Assembly: GCF_001610835.1 (NCBI RefSeq)
Contig: NZ_CP011270.1
Coordinates: 5,226,001-5,290,000, forward strand
Direction: 5' to 3'
DNA from: Planctomyces sp. SH-PL14
GTDB taxonomy: Bacteria > Planctomycetota > Planctomycetia > Planctomycetales > Planctomycetaceae
Length of the DNA: 64,000 nt
Shown: positions 62,179 to 64,000 of the stretch, piece by piece
Layout: each line of letters begins with the position of its first letter
Numbering within the stretch: position 1 is the stretch's first letter
Notes under the pieces: generated by a model
The model's database searches: none
Seen by the model: only the letters and a program-made list of their open reading frames with translations
What the model was told of the DNA's origin: nothing
Position numbers and translations under genes: made by a program

Positions 62179-64000
62179 ATGTCGACCGCCCCCACGCCCG
62201 CCAACGCCGCCGCGACCTCCACCGGCACCGCCGCCCCCGGAGCGGGCCCGGCCACGTCGACGACCCCCGCCAAGACCAAGAAGGACTCCCCGCCGGAAAG
62301 CGCGCGGGACACGATCGAATCGATCATCTTCGCCCTCCTGATGGCGTTCCTGTTCCGCACCTTCGAGGCGGAGGCGTTCGTCATCCCCACCGGCTCGATG
62401 GCCCCCACGCTGTACGGGCGGCACAAGGAGGTCCACTGCCACGAATGCGGGTATCCGATCGTCGTCGGCGCGAGCGATGAAGTCGACAACAAGGACGGCA
62501 CCCTCATCAACCGCCTCAACCAGGTCGTCTGCCAGAACTGCGGCGGCGTCACCGACGCCTACGAAGACGTCCCCTTCAACGGCGACCGGATCCTCGTCAA
62601 CAAGTACCCCTACGAGTTCGGCGAGCCCGACCGCTGGGACGTCTTTGTGTTCAAGAATCCGGAACAGCCGGAGATGAACTACATCAAGCGCCTCGTCGGC
62701 CTCCCCGGCGAGACGATCCGCATCCGCAACGGCGACCTGTACCGCGTCGTCGACGGCAAGGCCTCGATTCTCCGCAAGCCGCCCGAAAAGCAGCGGTTCC
62801 TCCAGATCCCCGTCTACGACGACCGCTACCCCGCGGAAAAACTCCTCGCGGCGGGCTGGCCGGAACGCTGGGCCGCCGTCGAGAAGACGGGGCAGCCGAA
62901 CGGGAACGGGGCCATCGACGGCTGGGAACCGACCGACCTCGGCTGGAAGCACGACCCCAAGACCCGCGAGTTCCGCCTGGAGAAGGCGGACGCCGCCCCC
63001 CGCACGATCCGCTACCGCCACTACCTCGCGACCCCCGAGGTCTGGCAATCCCTCGCCAGCGGCATCGACGTCCGCCCCGCGGCCTCCCTGGTGGCGGACG
63101 ACTGCGGCTACAACAACTTCACCGTCCGGGCCCCCTTCAACGACGGCATCTCACCGGCGAACCTCGAACTCGGCGCCTACTGGGTCAACGACCTCACGGT
63201 GAACTTCGGGCTCGAGCTGACGGCGATCGATCCGGGGGCCGCCGTCGTCCTGGAACTTCTCGAAGGGGTCTACCAGTACCAGTGCAAGATCGACCCCAGC
63301 TCCGGCATGGCGACCCTGACCGAGACGTCGATGACCGGCAACGTCACGGTCGAGCTCGCCTCGCAGCAGACCTCGCTCCGCGGTCCGGGGACTTACGCCA
63401 TCACCTTCACCTGCGTGGACGACCGCCTCTGCCTGTGGGTCGACGGCAGCCTCGTCGACTTCGGCCCCAAGGCGAGCCTCGAGCATTTCGCCACCGCCGA
63501 CTCCCTGCCGCACCCGCGGGACCGGTCGCCGGTCGGGATCACGGTCGCGGGGGCCCAGGCCACGGTCCGGGACCTGCTGCTCCAGCGGGATGTGTATTAC
63601 CGGACGGCGGAGTCGCATTGCCTGCATGGCCTCGAAGACCAGCTCGCCCGGCTTCTCGGCAACGTGGAGCAGTGGAGCGAGCTGTACTCGAACACGGAGA
63701 AGTGCCAGACCCGCGACCTCCAGGTCGATCGGAACGGGTTCCTGGCCTTCGGCGACAACAGTCCCCGCAGCAGCGACAGCCGCTTCTGGCGCGACACGCA
63801 GAGCGTCCCGCGGGACTTCCTGGTCGGCAAGGCGTTCTGGATCTACTGGCCGCACGGGATCCCGTTCCTCAATGGGGGGAAGGGCTTCACCGTGATGAGG
63901 CACGCCGTTGACCGGGACGTGATCAAGGACAAGAGCTGGCTCAACTACCCCAAGATGACGTTCCCGTTCTACCCGCAGTTCTGGCGGATGAAGCGGATCC
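62179..64000 (+). CDS. lepB: signal peptidase I with large insertion (3' end outside window)
   Basis: 607 residues are visible without a stop. A Thr/Ala-rich N-terminus is followed by one membrane helix (about 47-62). The catalytic Ser is residue 73 in PTGSMAPTL, and the catalytic Lys is residue 170 in YIKRLVGLPGE. The GDNSPRSSDSRFW box is near 527. Between Ser and Lys are two CxxC pairs (CHEC 87-90 and CQNC 118-121), a zinc-ribbon-like insertion. Between Lys and the GDNS box lie about 350 residues, far more than usual, including a beta-rich, laminin-G-like stretch (CVDDRLCLWVDGSLVDFG). It removes signal peptides from exported proteins at the outer face of the inner membrane. Confidence 0.92.
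   Translation, partial: MSTAPTPANAAATSTGTAAPGAGPATSTTPAKTKKDSPPESARDTIESIIFALLMAFLFRTFEAEAFVIPTGSMAPTLYGRHKEVHCHECGYPIVVGASDEVDNKDGTLINRLNQVVCQNCGGVTDAYEDVPFNGDRILVNKYPYEFGEPDRWDVFVFKNPEQPEMNYIKRLVGLPGETIRIRNGDLYRVVDGKASILRKPPEKQRFLQIPVYDDRYPAEKLLAAGWPERWAAVEKTGQPNGNGAIDGWEPTDLGWKHDPKTREFRLEKADAAPRTIRYRHYLATPEVWQSLASGIDVRPAASLVADDCGYNNFTVRAPFNDGISPANLELGAYWVNDLTVNFGLELTAIDPGAAVVLELLEGVYQYQCKIDPSSGMATLTETSMTGNVTVELASQQTSLRGPGTYAITFTCVDDRLCLWVDGSLVDFGPKASLEHFATADSLPHPRDRSPVGITVAGAQATVRDLLLQRDVYYRTAESHCLHGLEDQLARLLGNVEQWSELYSNTEKCQTRDLQVDRNGFLAFGDNSPRSSDSRFWRDTQSVPRDFLVGKAFWIYWPHGIPFLNGGKGFTVMRHAVDRDVIKDKSWLNYPKMTFPFYPQFWRMKRI

Noticed and set aside
1-64000. tRNA, rRNA or riboswitch genes
   Set aside because: I looked for tRNA T-arm patterns and rRNA motifs and saw no convincing case. 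A covariance search would be decisive.

Overview
The window is 64 kb of GC-rich bacterial chromosome, almost certainly from a member of the Planctomycetota (class Planctomycetia, Planctomycetaceae-like). The assignment rests on family content: five DUF1559 proteins with a prepilin-like N-terminus and an H-x9-DG C-terminal motif, two large PSCyt1/DUF1549/DUF1553 cytochrome-domain proteins, a DUF1501 Tat-exported protein, a sulfatase, a TPR/FG-GAP/ASPIC (CRTAC1-like) protein and a signal peptidase I with a very large insertion. No rRNA, tRNA, CRISPR array, prophage or transposase gene was recognised.

Layout. 1-3.9 kb: two DUF1559 genes, a lipoprotein and a LacI-type regulator, all on the minus strand, with an ATATC/GATAT operator-like cluster upstream of the regulator. 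4.6-9.8 kb: a GTPase, then two more DUF1559 genes, each paired with a small lipoprotein. 9.8-14.2 kb: the CRTAC1-like protein and a secreted GY-rich protein. 14.6-22 kb: an RlmN-type radical SAM enzyme, a PSCyt1/DUF1553 protein, a DAO-type oxidoreductase, Dps and a helical protein. 22.3-28 kb: one 1876-residue multi-PAS hybrid histidine kinase. 28.3-37.7 kb: a sulfatase; Ohr and an SDR divergent from a TetR regulator; a phosphodiesterase-like protein; an old-yellow-enzyme-like protein; and an RlmL-type 23S rRNA methyltransferase. 37.7-46.5 kb: lipoprotein plus DUF1559, a CDF transporter, a membrane Ser/Thr kinase, a sulfotransferase, a Nudix hydrolase and DUF1501. 46.5-53.4 kb: PSCyt1/DUF1553 (probable operon with DUF1501), then a two-gene AbiEii-like nucleotidyltransferase module, a hydrolase and a small ORF. 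54-64 kb: FeoB, RluB, an ABC exporter, a membrane-anchored unknown, a DUF1801 protein and signal peptidase I, which runs off the window.

The most striking feature is not a gene. A roughly 320-bp structured repeat occurs 14 times, 12 essentially full length and two partial, always between genes. It carries several hairpins whose arms are kept while the loops vary, and an A-rich loop module appears in either of two different hairpins. Seven of the eight convergent gene pairs in the window hold a copy, and many copies touch a stop codon. A second short element with terminal inverted repeats occurs twice.

Most genes are single housekeeping or envelope functions rather than one pathway. Local groups that probably work together are the DUF1559/lipoprotein pairs (three with a terminator hairpin after the DUF1559 gene), DUF1501 with PSCyt1/DUF1553, TetR with SDR and Ohr, and the nucleotidyltransferase with its unknown partner.
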